This document shows, one piece after another, positions 11,214 to 22,014 of a stretch of DNA of 64,000 nucleotides (position 1 is its first letter; every line of letters starts with the position of its first letter). Made by a program: the position numbers and the translations under genes. The stretch spans positions 15,540,760 to 15,604,759 of the forward strand of contig CM030718.1 of NCBI GenBank assembly GCA_017979445.1, read 5' to 3'. Under the pieces are notes generated by a model. It saw only the letters and a list, made by a program, of their open reading frames with translations, did not search any database and was not told where the DNA came from. Source of the stretch: Akebia trifoliata (lineage: Eukaryota; Streptophyta; Magnoliopsida; Ranunculales; Lardizabalaceae).

Positions 11214-14200
11214 TGTGGCGCCACGCGCTGAAAACTAACACAAATCCTCATGTCAGATCTCGAGGTACTAGTGGCACCTCAAAATTTTGGCATGGTCTCC
11301 TTTGTTTATGTTAGCATTCCAAGGCGTTCAACTTGCACCTAATAAACGACATACAATCCTGCATATAACAAACAAAATATAATACTAGCGGAATCCTATA
11401 TATGTCTAATAACGTACGAAAGATCAGAGCGTGGAAGAAGAAATTATAATACAGGATTATACGAAAATTTCTCACTCTAACATAAGTCCTATCGCTCAGA
11501 ACAAAATCTATAATACTTTTTGGACAAATCGACACCACTAAGGTAATAACCCCAATACTCACCAAGTGACGAACTCTGGCTGTCTATCTGACCCACCAGA
11601 TGATTCTCACTCGTGCTCTATACCTGCCTCGTCAAGCTTCGGATTTGAAATTAAAAAAATGGAGAAGGAAATGGTGAGTAACAATGGTTACTCAGTAAGA
11701 AATAACACAATTTCTGCCAATAACCTCTTCTAACATGAACGAATAAGCATACTAAATCATTTTAAAATATACAAAATTTTACAGAAGAAACTACGATTAA
11801 CTGGTACATATAGACAGGGATGAACAACTAAACATTTTAAAACTCACATTACATCGATCAGTAGTACTCACTATAATATTCTCTTTTTATACAAATCTAA
11901 TTAATCAAATGGAAACAATAAACATGGATTTCATTTTATATATCAAAATAAGTAACAGATACATAATACACAATGGTGGAGTATTAGAATTAGAGAGTTG
12001 GGATTCACGACTGGATCGCTCCCAATCGGGACATGATGTTACAATTCTTCTCTGACTTTTAGTTCCTGATTTTATGGCCGGTTGCTGCACTTACCACGTT
12101 TTGTTGATCATTTATCCGGCTCAGGCTGGCCTTTTGACGTGACCGTAAACAATGGATCTCTTTTCGATGTGTCAAAACGTTCGACTACTATAGATTGTTA
12201 GTGATCACTGACTAATCATCTTCGTCTATGACTATCAGGCGTGCATGTGATTCCCAAATATACAAACCATTCGTATACGACCACCTTTACATTACAAGTT
12301 CACTGGTAAAGATAGAGAGGAATATCCCGAATTCTAGTTGTGACTCCACTCTCATATGCGTCCCATACCACGTATGAGCTTGGTGGTCTCTACCGTACAT
12401 CCCAGGATAGTACACCACTCCGGATGGTATGACGCACTATCCCTTCAGGAATTCACAAACTCTTTAACAGCTCACAAAATAGTTCCTACCATGCAAGTGT
12501 GGCCACTCGGCCTAAAATAAATAACAAAACGGAAACGTAAACAGCGCCTCGCGCTAACAGAAATTTAAATAAACATGCAACCAACAATATTATCCCTAGA
12601 TATCTATTCACCAATCTACACACAACACAACAACGTAAAATGCAGACATCACCCCTCGGGTGTGACTCTGACATTTTACCGTTTCATACCCTTTTTTTCT
12701 TTTTTCGATTTTTACAGTTTTCAATATCTTCATAAAATATCAATTTTCTGATATTCATCAATTTAATATGAGTTCATTGAATATTAAATCACATTTTTTA
12801 ACTATAGAATTTATTTTTATCAATAATATTAAAAAAATACAAATTTCATATCAAAACGGGGTCCAAGCAGTGCACAAGACCCAATTTATGGAAATAACCC
12901 CTTAAAATACCCTACCCACGTATAATTTATTAAAAATACAATTAAACATATCAAACATGCAATTTCTGGCGTGAATTTTTGAAATAACAAAAGAATTTTA
13001 TATTTTAGAAATACATCAAAAATTTTTTTCGATAAAATCCTAAATGCAATTTTAACAATCTACGATTATTAATAGAAATTGAGAGTTCCTTACAATCTAT
13101 AGGCGAAAGGATCGAAGCAAGTGTGCGGAAATCGAGGCGATTGGCACATAAATCGAGATGGATCGAACTTCGAAGCGACTGATTTTTAAATCTGACCTAG
13201 TGATTTTGAAAATCTCGACGTCGTCGTCCTTTCTCCCTTCTGCGACGGAGGACGGTTTGACCCCGAAATCGATGAAATACGAGGTCGAAGTTTCGAAACT
13301 TTCGTATAAAAATACGACTGATTTTTTGACGATACGGGGTGAAAAAGAAAAGAAAACGGAAGGAATTTGGGTGAGTTTTGTAGATGTCGAGGCTATGAAT
13401 GTTTCTCCATTATGTGTCGGAAGACGGTTTGACCTAGAAACGGACGAAATCTGAGGTCAAAGTTTCGAAATTTTCGTAAATAAATACGGCTGATTTTTGA
13501 CGATATTGGATGAAAAAAAAAATGAAATGAAAAGAATTTGGGTGGGTTTTATAGAGAACGTAGCTGCGTACATTTCTCCTTTCTGCGTCGATTGTTGACG
13601 GCGAGCCGTTTGCGAGAGATCTGAGGTGGAAGATCGAAGAAAATAATTAAAAAAAATTTAAAACCGTTGGCTGTTGGACGAGTTGGGGAGGACGAAGTTA
13701 TAAAAAAATATTAAAATTTTATTTATATAAAATTTGGAACGAATTCGGTATTTTGTCAATTATTTTGATCAATGATCAGTTGATCATCCGAACTCCAAAA
13801 CTGACAAATGAATACTCTATTTCGCCTAATTTTTCGTTCCGAATCTAATGGTGTAGTCAATTTCTAGAAATTCTGTCTCTAACAAAAATTTACATTTTTA
13901 GCTTGAGGTGACCCCTAAACTTGATGTCGTTTTCGTTTTTGACGATAATTCGACTTCCTGATCTCCAAAAATGATAAATAAATAGTCCATGTTCAATAAT
14001 TTTTCGTTACGAACCCAATGGTATGATCAAATCTTAATAATTCTTTCTCTACCAACAAGTCACTATTTTAACCTGATCCGACCCGATAATCGATGATTTT
14101 GCAATTTTTATATTCGGACTTGCATTTAAGCGTACTTACAAGTTAAAATATGTTTTTCGATCATTTTTAATCCAATGGTGAGGTCAGATTTCATTAAAAA

Positions 14201-14310
14201 TGATCAGAAACATCCTAAAGTTTTACTCCTAAGTCCCACTTTCAAGATTTTCTTAAAATTCTACTATTTATTTTTCCTCGAGATACGAATTAAAAATTCG
14301 GGATTTTACA
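11214..14310 (-). repeat. LTR2, the recombinant middle LTR
   Basis: 3097 bp. From its left end up to at least 12817 it shares private bases with LTR3: AAGGCGTTCAACTTGC, TCCCAATCGGG, CACCCCTCGGG, absence of the LTR1 insertion, and TTATTTTTAT at 12811-12820. From 12865 on it shares bases with LTR1 instead: GTCCAAGCAG against GTCCGAGCAG in LTR3, AACCCCTTAA against AACCCGTTAA, and GGCGTGAA against GACTTGAA. The switch lies inside a 47-bp interval. Confidence 0.9.
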
Positions 14311-14323
14311 TTCTCCCCTTTAA
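14311..14323 (-). promoter_or_regulatory. Polypurine tract, copy 2
   Basis: The minus-strand TTAAAGGGGAGAA abuts the LTR2 start TGTAAAATCC. It is one G shorter than copy 1. Confidence 0.8.
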
Positions 14324-15794
14324 TAAAAATTTTGTCTTCGAAATTGAAATCATACCTTATCTAAAACTTCGTCGTCACCATACTAACACAATATGTATAA
14401 TAAACAACACTTATTCTCGATTACCATCTATTCTTAGTCCCAACCAATCTGATTTATAATTCATAATCTTATGTCACCTGTATTGCGTCATCCCAGCACA
14501 TTCATTAATTAATCACTCCAATTTAAACTTACGCTCCAATTAATCCATTATTTGTATAACCCTAAGATAACAGTCAATTCACCTTGTATCATTTTCCCAC
14601 CAATATCTATCAACAACAATCCTTTCACATCTTCTCTATTCTTTATCTTTATTTCTCTTATCAATTACATCGTCTGTTATGTTTTACTCATACTTGCTAT
14701 GATTATTACTCCTCAATGCATAGTCTTACCGTAAACACATCATTATCTTTATATTCAATTCAATATTACATTTTCTACTTATTGCGATATTTCCTCAAAA
14801 CCTCTACCATAACCTTTATAATTTAAAATCTTACTCGAGGGGATAAATCCTATATCTATTTTCTCACAGTTCCATTAAGTCACCATTAATGCAACATTGT
14901 CACAAGATTATTCTTTCTCATATTTTACATCGACCCACCTCCTAACTTATACTCTACTAAATCTCTTTAGGATGGATGTGGGCACAGGAAGGTGGTAGTC
15001 GCTGCTTCTATGGAATCATTATCTTTACTTATAGTACTTTCGTTTCGAGGATAAAAATGAGCCACGATCGAAGTCTCGAAGTGAGCGCTTGTCTGTAGAA
15101 AGAATTGATCACTTAACGAGAACGATAATAATGAATTCCTCTATTAGAAGGCGATCGTGAAATGAGAAGGCAAAAGAAGAGTTAGAGCCGACACCGAGGA
15201 TAGAAAGATGAAAGGGAAAAGATGATCTATCTTTTTAAAGAAGGATAATCAATTCAAGAAGTCGTAAAGCAAGAGCTGCTTCATCTAATAGTTCAATCGT
15301 TAGACCTCCCAAAGTTAAGCCATCTTTAGTCGAAAGAAAAGATACGCAACTCCCTGCGTTGATATTCGAGGAAGTAGCTCTCGACATGAAAGATATACAA
15401 GAAGCATTTGCTTATCTACTAGCATAATATACGAGTAATTGACTAGACTATTGATGTAAAGACTAGCGTACGAATTGAACATTACCTGTCTTTTCGCACT
15501 TTACAATTATTCTAATACCTATTTTGCAAGTTCTTAAATGATCTTCTAAAAATCTTATTCTTTTTTCGCAAGGCCTCCTGATGGTATAAATAATTTCATT
15601 ACTTGACCTGTGTCAGTGTTTCTCTTTTAGCAAGCAGTGTGCAAACTCTTCACAGAATTATATAATCTAGAGGAACTAATATTGAGTAAAACTCCACGTT
15701 CTAACATTATAATTAGAAATTGTACCTTCCAAAACTTCGTTGGAGCCAGGTACTTTTTCCTGGGTCATAATCCTTACTCGCGATTGTGATAGAG

Positions 15795-16421
15795 GGCATT
15801 ATTTCCTAATATGTTTCACTTGACCACACGCGTAATAATGTCAATGATTTTGTCTTCGTAGATCTCTGTAAAGTAGGCAGATGGTAGATTGGGGTTTGTA
15901 GGCTCTGAACATACCTTGTTGATTCCTTTGGCTTTGTTGGCATCATTGGAGCTCCAACTGCTCTATAACTCGGTGACTGGGAAACTCTACAACTTGATAG
16001 TGGAGGAGTTCTATATTGTGGATACACTGATCCGGGGAAGATTAGCCTCGAATATATCAGCTTCTTAGTCGAATCTGATCTGGGTAGAAAAGAAATCTAA
16101 GGTCAACTCTTTTGCCCCTTGGAGGTCTAAAACTTTATCTCTCTCTCGTTTTATCCTTTAAGCTCGATTTACCGTATCTCTATAATTGATAGTCTCAATC
16201 ATCAATCTCTTGGCCCTTAGGTAGGGTTATAGTCTTCTAAAGAATCTACGGGCCTTCTGCAAATCTGTCAGGATAAGCTCGAGCGCATATCGTGACAACC
16301 TAGTGAACATCATATCATGGTCTGTAATCGATAGATTACCCTGTACTAATCTCAAAAACTCCTGGTGCTTGATTTCTCGAGCAGTCTCGGATATAAATCT
16401 ATCATCTCGAATTCTACCCAC
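15795..16421 (-). pseudogene. Decayed retrotransposon gag, copy 2
   Basis: Repeats the copy at 9331-9956: the capsid-like frame at 16421-16227 (ending QKARRFFRRL) and the broken CCHC knuckle near 15838-15795 with the same internal stop. The shared lesions show that gag was already dead when the internal region was duplicated. Confidence 0.7.
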
Positions 16422-17663
16422 TCAAACGATCTATTTCCCAATACATTCATTTCAAAACGTTACTAATGATTGGTATCCTCGTCCAACTAGAATGTAATCA
16501 ATTGTCACCCACTGATCTCTTGGGCATTACATGTTATTCAAAATCTTTTAGGTCTTCAAAACTCACTTATTGACCTCAATCAGATCGAAAAAGTCCCCAA
16601 ATCTTGATAGACGTAATCGTTGAAAATTCTACAACCACATCCTTAGATTTGCCTGTCCTTTGGACTGAGAAATTCTTTTATTCTTCAAAGGCACGACCTT
16701 GTGGTAATGGTCTCTAAGGTGGAATAGTATTTCCTTTTTGCGAAGAAGTCCAGCACTTCCTCATTTCTTGAATTTAGTGGTGTGCCTTACAATCGTGGTA
16801 AGTCTTGTACCATCTCTCACTTTCGATCGCTAGTCTTGTCTGTTCAGGATGGCACGAATACGTTATCAATTTTATTTAAATCTGGTGGTCTTATTGTTCC
16901 TTCAATTGGTTTGTCTAGCATCTTTTTGAGGCACGCATCCTTAATCGATTGATATTGACCCGAACATTGTTCTCCTTTATATCCCAATTTACCATATTCG
17001 TAGATATTACAACTCTTCTTTTCAACTGATTTAGTAGTATATGTTGTTTCTTATAAAATTCTTCCATCTATTGAGTTGGTATGTCTATAATATCACACAC
17101 CTCATGTATGGTTATTTTTCCTATGAATTGCTAGTTTCGTAATTATTTGTCTCTTATTAAATACTAATTGCCTTCCTTCCATTTGGCTTCGAGGTGGTGA
17201 TGGTTGTATTATTCATATTCCTCTCTAAACTTGATATGAGACTTAGCCATCTGTCTCATTAATGACATTCGCTGTGCTATTAGGTCAGTGGTCTGATCAA
17301 AATTTGTCTTGTCTCTATTGCGTTTCGACCTCTGCCTCGTTCATTCCTCTCGCTTATGTTCATCCGTATTAAGGCACTTATCAAAAGAAGGCCAAAACTG
17401 CTCTTACGCAACAAAGAATTACTACCGTAGCCTGGAACTTAGTAATGAACTCCATTTCCATTACTAACAGAACAAACCTAGAATCCTATCCTAGGCTCTA
17501 TAGATATCTAGACACAGAAGAACTCATAATTCCAATACGGAATTACTAATGAGCTTGGATACCGAATTCTTAATAAAACTCTATGATTATCGCTCTACTA
17601 ACTGTGTATTAGCCAACTCATATAAACATAACAGATCTGTATCCCATATGGATCTAATACTAT

Positions 17664-17675
17664 GCTCTGATACCA
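17664..17675 (-). promoter_or_regulatory. tRNA-iMet primer-binding site, copy 2
   Basis: The minus-strand TGGTATCAGAGC lies two bases after the LTR3 end, identical to copy 1. Confidence 0.9.
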
Positions 17676-17677
17676 TC

Positions 17678-20600
17678 TGTGGCGCCACGCTGAAAACTAA
17701 CACAAATCCTCATGTCAGATCTCGAGGTACTAGGTGGCACCTCAAAATTTGGGCATGGTCTCCTTTGTTTATGTTAGCATTCCAAGGCGTTCAACTTGCA
17801 CCTAATAAACGACATACAATCCTGCATATAACAAACAAAATAATACTACTAGCGGAATCCTATATATGTCTAATAACGTACGAAAGATCAGAGCGTGGAA
17901 GAAGAAATTATAATACAGGATTATACGAAAATTTCTCACTCTAACATAAGTCCTATCGCTCAGAACAAAATCTATAATACTTTTTGGACAAATCGACACC
18001 ACTAAGGTAATAACCCCAATACTCACCAAGTGACGAACTCTGGCTGTCTATCTGACCCACCAGATGATTCTCACTCGTGCTCTATACCTGCCTCGTCAAG
18101 CTTCGGATTTGAAATTAAAAAAATGGAGAAGGAAATGGTGAGTAACAATGGTTACTCAGTAAGAAATAACACAATTTCTGCCAATAACCTCTTCTAACAT
18201 GAACGAATAAGCATACTAAATCATTTTAAAATATACAAAATTTTACAGAAGAAACTACGATTAACTGGTACATATAGACAGGGATGAACAACTAAACATT
18301 TTAAAACTCACATTACATCGATCAGTAGTACTCACTATAATATTCTCTTTTTATACAAATCTAATTAATCAAATGGAAACAATAAACATGGATTTCATTT
18401 TATATATCAAAATAAGTAACAGATACATAATACACAATGGTGGAGTATTAGAATTAGAGAGTTGGGATTCACGACTGGATCGCTCCCAATCGGGACATGA
18501 TGTTACAATTCTTCTCTGACTTTTAGTTCCTGATTTTATGGCCGGTTGCTGCACTTACCACGTTTTGTTGATCATTTATCCGGCTCAGGCTGGCCTTTTG
18601 ACGTGACCGTAAACAATGGATCTCTTTTCGATGTGTCAAAACGTTCGACTACTATAGATTGTTAGTGATCACTGACTAATCATCTTCGTCTATGACTATC
18701 AGGCGTGCATGTGATTCCCAAATATACAAACCATTCGTATACGACCACCTTTACATTACAAGTTCACTGGTAAAGATAGAGAGGAATATCTCGGATTCTA
18801 GTTGTGACTCCACTCTCATATGCGTCCCATACCACGTATGAGCTTGGTGGTCTCTACCGTACATCCCAGGATAGTACACCACTCCGGATGGTATGACGCA
18901 CTATCCCTTCAGGAATTCACAAACTCTTTAACAGCTCACACAAAATAGTTCCTACCATGCAAGTGTGGCCACTCGGCCTAAAATAAATAACAAAACGGAA
19001 ACGTAAACAGCGCCTCGCGCTAACAGAAATTTAAATAAACATGCAACCAACAATATTATCCCTAGATATCTATTCACCAATCTACACACAAACAACAACG
19101 TAAAATGCAGACATCACCCCTCGGGTGTGACTCTGACATTTTACCGTTTCATACCCTTTTTTTTTTTTTTTCGATTTTTACAGTTTTCAATATCTTCATA
19201 AAATATCAATTTTCTGATATTCATCAATTTAATATGAGTTCATTGAATATTAAATCACATTTTTTAACTATAGAATTTATTTTTATCAATAATATTAAAA
19301 AAATACAAATTTCATATCAAAACGGGGTCCGAGCAGTGCACAAGACCCAATTTATGGAAATAACCCGTTAAAATACCCTACCCACGTATAATTTATTAAA
19401 AATACAATTAAACATATCAAACATGCAATTTCTGACTTGAATTTTTGAAATAACAAAAGAATTCTATATTTTAGAAATACATCCAAATTTTTTTTCGATA
19501 AAATCCTAAGTGCAATTTTAACAATCTATGATTATTAATAGAAATTGAGAGTTCCTTACAATTTATAGGCGAAAGGATAGAAGCAAGTGTGCAGAAATAG
19601 AGGAGATTGGCACGAAAATCGAGACAGACCAAACTTTGAAGTGATTGATTTTTAAATTTGGCCTGGTGGTTTTGAAGATCTCGACGCCGCCGTCCTTTCT
19701 CCCTGCTGCGACGGAGGACGGTTTGACCCCGAAATCGATGAAATCCGAGGTCGAAGTTTCGAAACCTCCGTATAAAAATACAGCTGATTTTTGACAATAC
19801 GGGGTGAAAAAGACAAGAAAATAGAAGGAATTTGGGTGAGTTTTGTAGATGTCGAGGCTGTGAACGTTTCTCCCTTCTGTGTCGGAAGATGGTTTGACCT
19901 ATAAACAGACGAAATCCGAGGTCAAAGTTTTAAAATTTTTGTATTTATGTATGGCTGATTTTTGACGATATTGGATGAAAAAGAAAATGAAATGGAAAGA
20001 GGTTGGGTGGGTTTTGTAGAGGATGTAGTTACGGATATTTCTCTGTTTTGCGTCAGTCGTCGACGGTGAGCCGTTTGCAAGAGATCTGAGGTGGAAGATC
20101 GAAGAAAATAATAAATTTTTTTTTTAAAACTGTTGGCTGTTGGACGAGTTGGGGAAGACGAAGTTATAAAAAAAATATTAAAATTTTATTTATATAAAAT
20201 TTGGGACGAATTTGGTATTTTGTTAATTATTTTGATCAATGATAAGTTGATCATCCGAACTCCAAAACTGATAAATAAATACTCTATTTCGCCTAATTTT
20301 TCGTTCTGGATCTAATGGTGTAGTCAATTTTCTAGAAATTCTATCTCTAACAAAAATTTATATTTTTGGCTTGAGGTGACCCCTAAACTTAATGTCGTTT
20401 TCATTTTTGACGATAATTCGACTTTCTGATCTCCAAAAATGACAAATAAATAGTCCATGTTCAATAATTTTTCGTTATGAACCCAATGGTATGATCAAAT
20501 CTTAACAATTCTTTCTCTACCAACAAGTCACTATTTTAGCCTGATCCGATCCGGTAATCGAGGATTTTGTAACTTTTATATTCGGACTCGCATTTAAGCG

Positions 20601-20779
20601 TGCTTACAAGATAAAATATGTTTTTCGATCATTTTGAATCCAATGGTGAGGTCAGATTCCATAAAAAATGATCTGAAACATCCTAAAGTTTTACCCCTAA
20701 GTCCCACTTTCAAGATTTTCTTAAAATTCTACTATTTATTTTTTTCTCGAGATACGAATTAAAAATTCGGGGTTTTACA
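17678..20779 (-). repeat. LTR3 (original 5' LTR in minus-strand sense)
   Basis: 3102 bp. The first ~1.65 kb is almost identical to LTR2. The remainder (from about 19330) carries many substitutions not shared with LTR1 or LTR2, for example AGAAATAGAGGAGATTGGC near 19594 and CGGGGTTTTACA at the terminus. Confidence 0.88.
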
Positions 20780-20784
20780 GGCAA
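20780..20784. repeat. Right target-site duplication GGCAA of the tandem array
   Basis: Exact copy of 4675-4679, directly after the outer LTR terminus. It is followed by TGAGGCTGAAAG, which continues the uL18 frame interrupted at 4679. Confidence 0.9.
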
Positions 20785-20959
20785 TGAGGCTGAAAGTTGA
20801 AGGGTTGGATGAAGGTCGAGGTCGAGGAATCCATGCTAATGTGAATAAGGAAATAGAGAAAAAAGGGTTCAAGAACCGTATAAAGGAAAGGTGTGGGCCA
20901 TTGTTAATTCTTTCAAGAACTAAGGTGTTAAATTTATACTTGATGATGATGCCCTTATG
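20785..20959 (+). pseudogene. Ribosomal uL18 (L18p/L5e family)-like pseudogene, 3' part
   Basis: It continues in frame from the 5' part after removal of the array: MRLKVEGLDEGRGRGIHANV, then NKEIEKKGFKNR. After KNR a five-base insertion (near 20882-20893) shifts the frame. Past it the family sequence reappears in the next frame as KVWAIVNSFKN, then a TAA stop (about 20922), then GVKFILDDD. The lesions are therefore one frameshift, one nonsense codon and the 16-kb insertion. Downstream the gene is hit again by a hAT-type element at 20978. No intron is visible across the homologous part, but I cannot tell a retrocopy from an intron-poor gene. Confidence 0.8.
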
Positions 20960-20977
20960 ACTTACTGTGATTTCTAG

Positions 20978-22006
20978 CAGGGGTGCACGTTGGATTGGGT
21001 AAATCCGAGAACCGAACTAATCCAAAGTATATATATAGGGCCAGGTTCAAGGGCCATATGAGAAAACATATGTAAAAACTTTCGTTTTTAAAAAAATTTT
21101 AAAATATGGGTTAGAAATTTTGGATTGAGCTGATTTTTTGTGAGGATGATCTCTATGATGGGACGATCATCCAAAAAAAAAATCAGCCCAATCTGAAACT
21201 TCTAACCCCATTAAAAGTGATTTAGAATGTGGATCGTTGATTTTTTACCAATTTTTATCACTAATTTGTAAATCCCTTTTGATGGATTTAGAAGTTTCTG
21301 ATTGAGATGATTTTTTGTGAGGATGATCTTTTCATCATAGTGACCATCCTTGCAAAAAATCAGCTCAATCCAAAACCTCTAACTCTTATTTTGAAATACG
21401 AAAATTTTTTCATATGTTTTCTCATATGGCCCTTGAACTGCCCCCATATATATATATATATATATACACAAATCTCTCTCTCAACTCTCAAATGGATCAA
21501 CCCATTCAAAGAAAAACTTTTTCAAAAAGTTTGATTCCTTGTTTTTTTCGAGAACATTTATGCCATGTTTGTTAGATGAAATATACTAGACGAACCTAGA
21601 CTTGGATTCGTTAATCTACCATTTATGGATTAGTTTCCTCACTAATCCATCAAAAATACCAATTTTAAAATTGTAATTTTTTTTTTAGTCTCATTGAGCT
21701 TCCTCTAATTTTCAATTTATACATATTTCAGTCAAAACTTAATCATAAAATCATTTTCATTTTTAAAATATGCATTATTTATTATATGATCCAAATGGTT
21801 CCTCTTTTGAAAGAAAAAATACTAGTTTTTCTATTTTGAATGTATGAAAACTGATCCGAACCAATCTGAACTAAGGTTGGTTTGGATTGGTTTCTATTCT
21901 ATAGGATAATTGGATTGGTTTGGTTCCAAATTTGTAGAACCGATCATGTTTGGTTCGATTCCAATTTTGCAAAAATCCGAACTAATCCAAATCATGTGTA
22001 CCTCTA
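20978..22006. mobile_element. hAT-type non-autonomous DNA transposon with 8-bp TSD
   Basis: The flanking 8-mer ATTTCTAG occurs at 20970-20977 and 22007-22014, a perfect hAT-length duplication. The element starts CAGGGGTGCAC and its right end, reverse-complemented, starts TAGAGGTACAC. Both are followed inside by a matching block (GAACTAATCCAAA near 21014 and its inverted partner near 21980), so imperfect terminal inverted repeats are present. No transposase frame is visible in the ~1 kb. A second, smaller element is nested at 21038-21445. Confidence 0.82.
21038..21445. mobile_element. Small TIR element inserted in a TA microsatellite (Micron-like)
   Basis: The terminal inverted repeats are nearly perfect: TTCAAGGGCCATATGAGAAA on the left and the inverse of TTTCTCATATGGCCCTTGAA on the right. 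The element is bordered by (TA)n on both sides (21028-21037 and 21446-21466). Inside are two related hairpin units (about 21108-21215 and 21290-21395), each with GGATGATC / GATCATCC-type arms around ATTTTTTGTGAGGATGATC. There is no coding capacity. Elements that target TA microsatellites are described as the Micron family in rice; this one has that layout, but relatedness is not shown. Confidence 0.65.
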
Positions 22007-22014
22007 ATTTCTAG

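Larger units (their letters stand above)
14311..17677 (-). mobile_element. Internal region 2 of the tandem array
   Basis: Near-identical second copy of 7847-11213 at an offset of about 6464 bp. The degenerate gag is repeated with the same lesions. One minus-strand frame present in copy 1 (10379-10603) is broken here by a one-base deletion near 17001. Confidence 0.8.
4680..20779 (-). mobile_element. Tandem LTR retrotransposon array (LTR-int-LTR-int-LTR), non-autonomous Ty3/gypsy-like
   Basis: Three ~3.1-kb LTRs (4680-7846, 11214-14310, 17678-20779) alternate with two 3367-bp internal regions (7847-11213, 14311-17677). LTR ends are TGTGGCGCC and ATTTTACA on the plus strand. Transcription runs on the minus strand: the LTR start is TGTAAAATCC, primer sites complementary to tRNA-iMet adjoin LTR2 and LTR3, and polypurine tracts adjoin LTR1 and LTR2. 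A single GGCAA duplication flanks the whole array, so one insertion was later enlarged. The internal regions keep only a decayed gag and no recognisable reverse transcriptase or integrase, so it resembles a large retrotransposon derivative (LARD). Confidence 0.9.
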
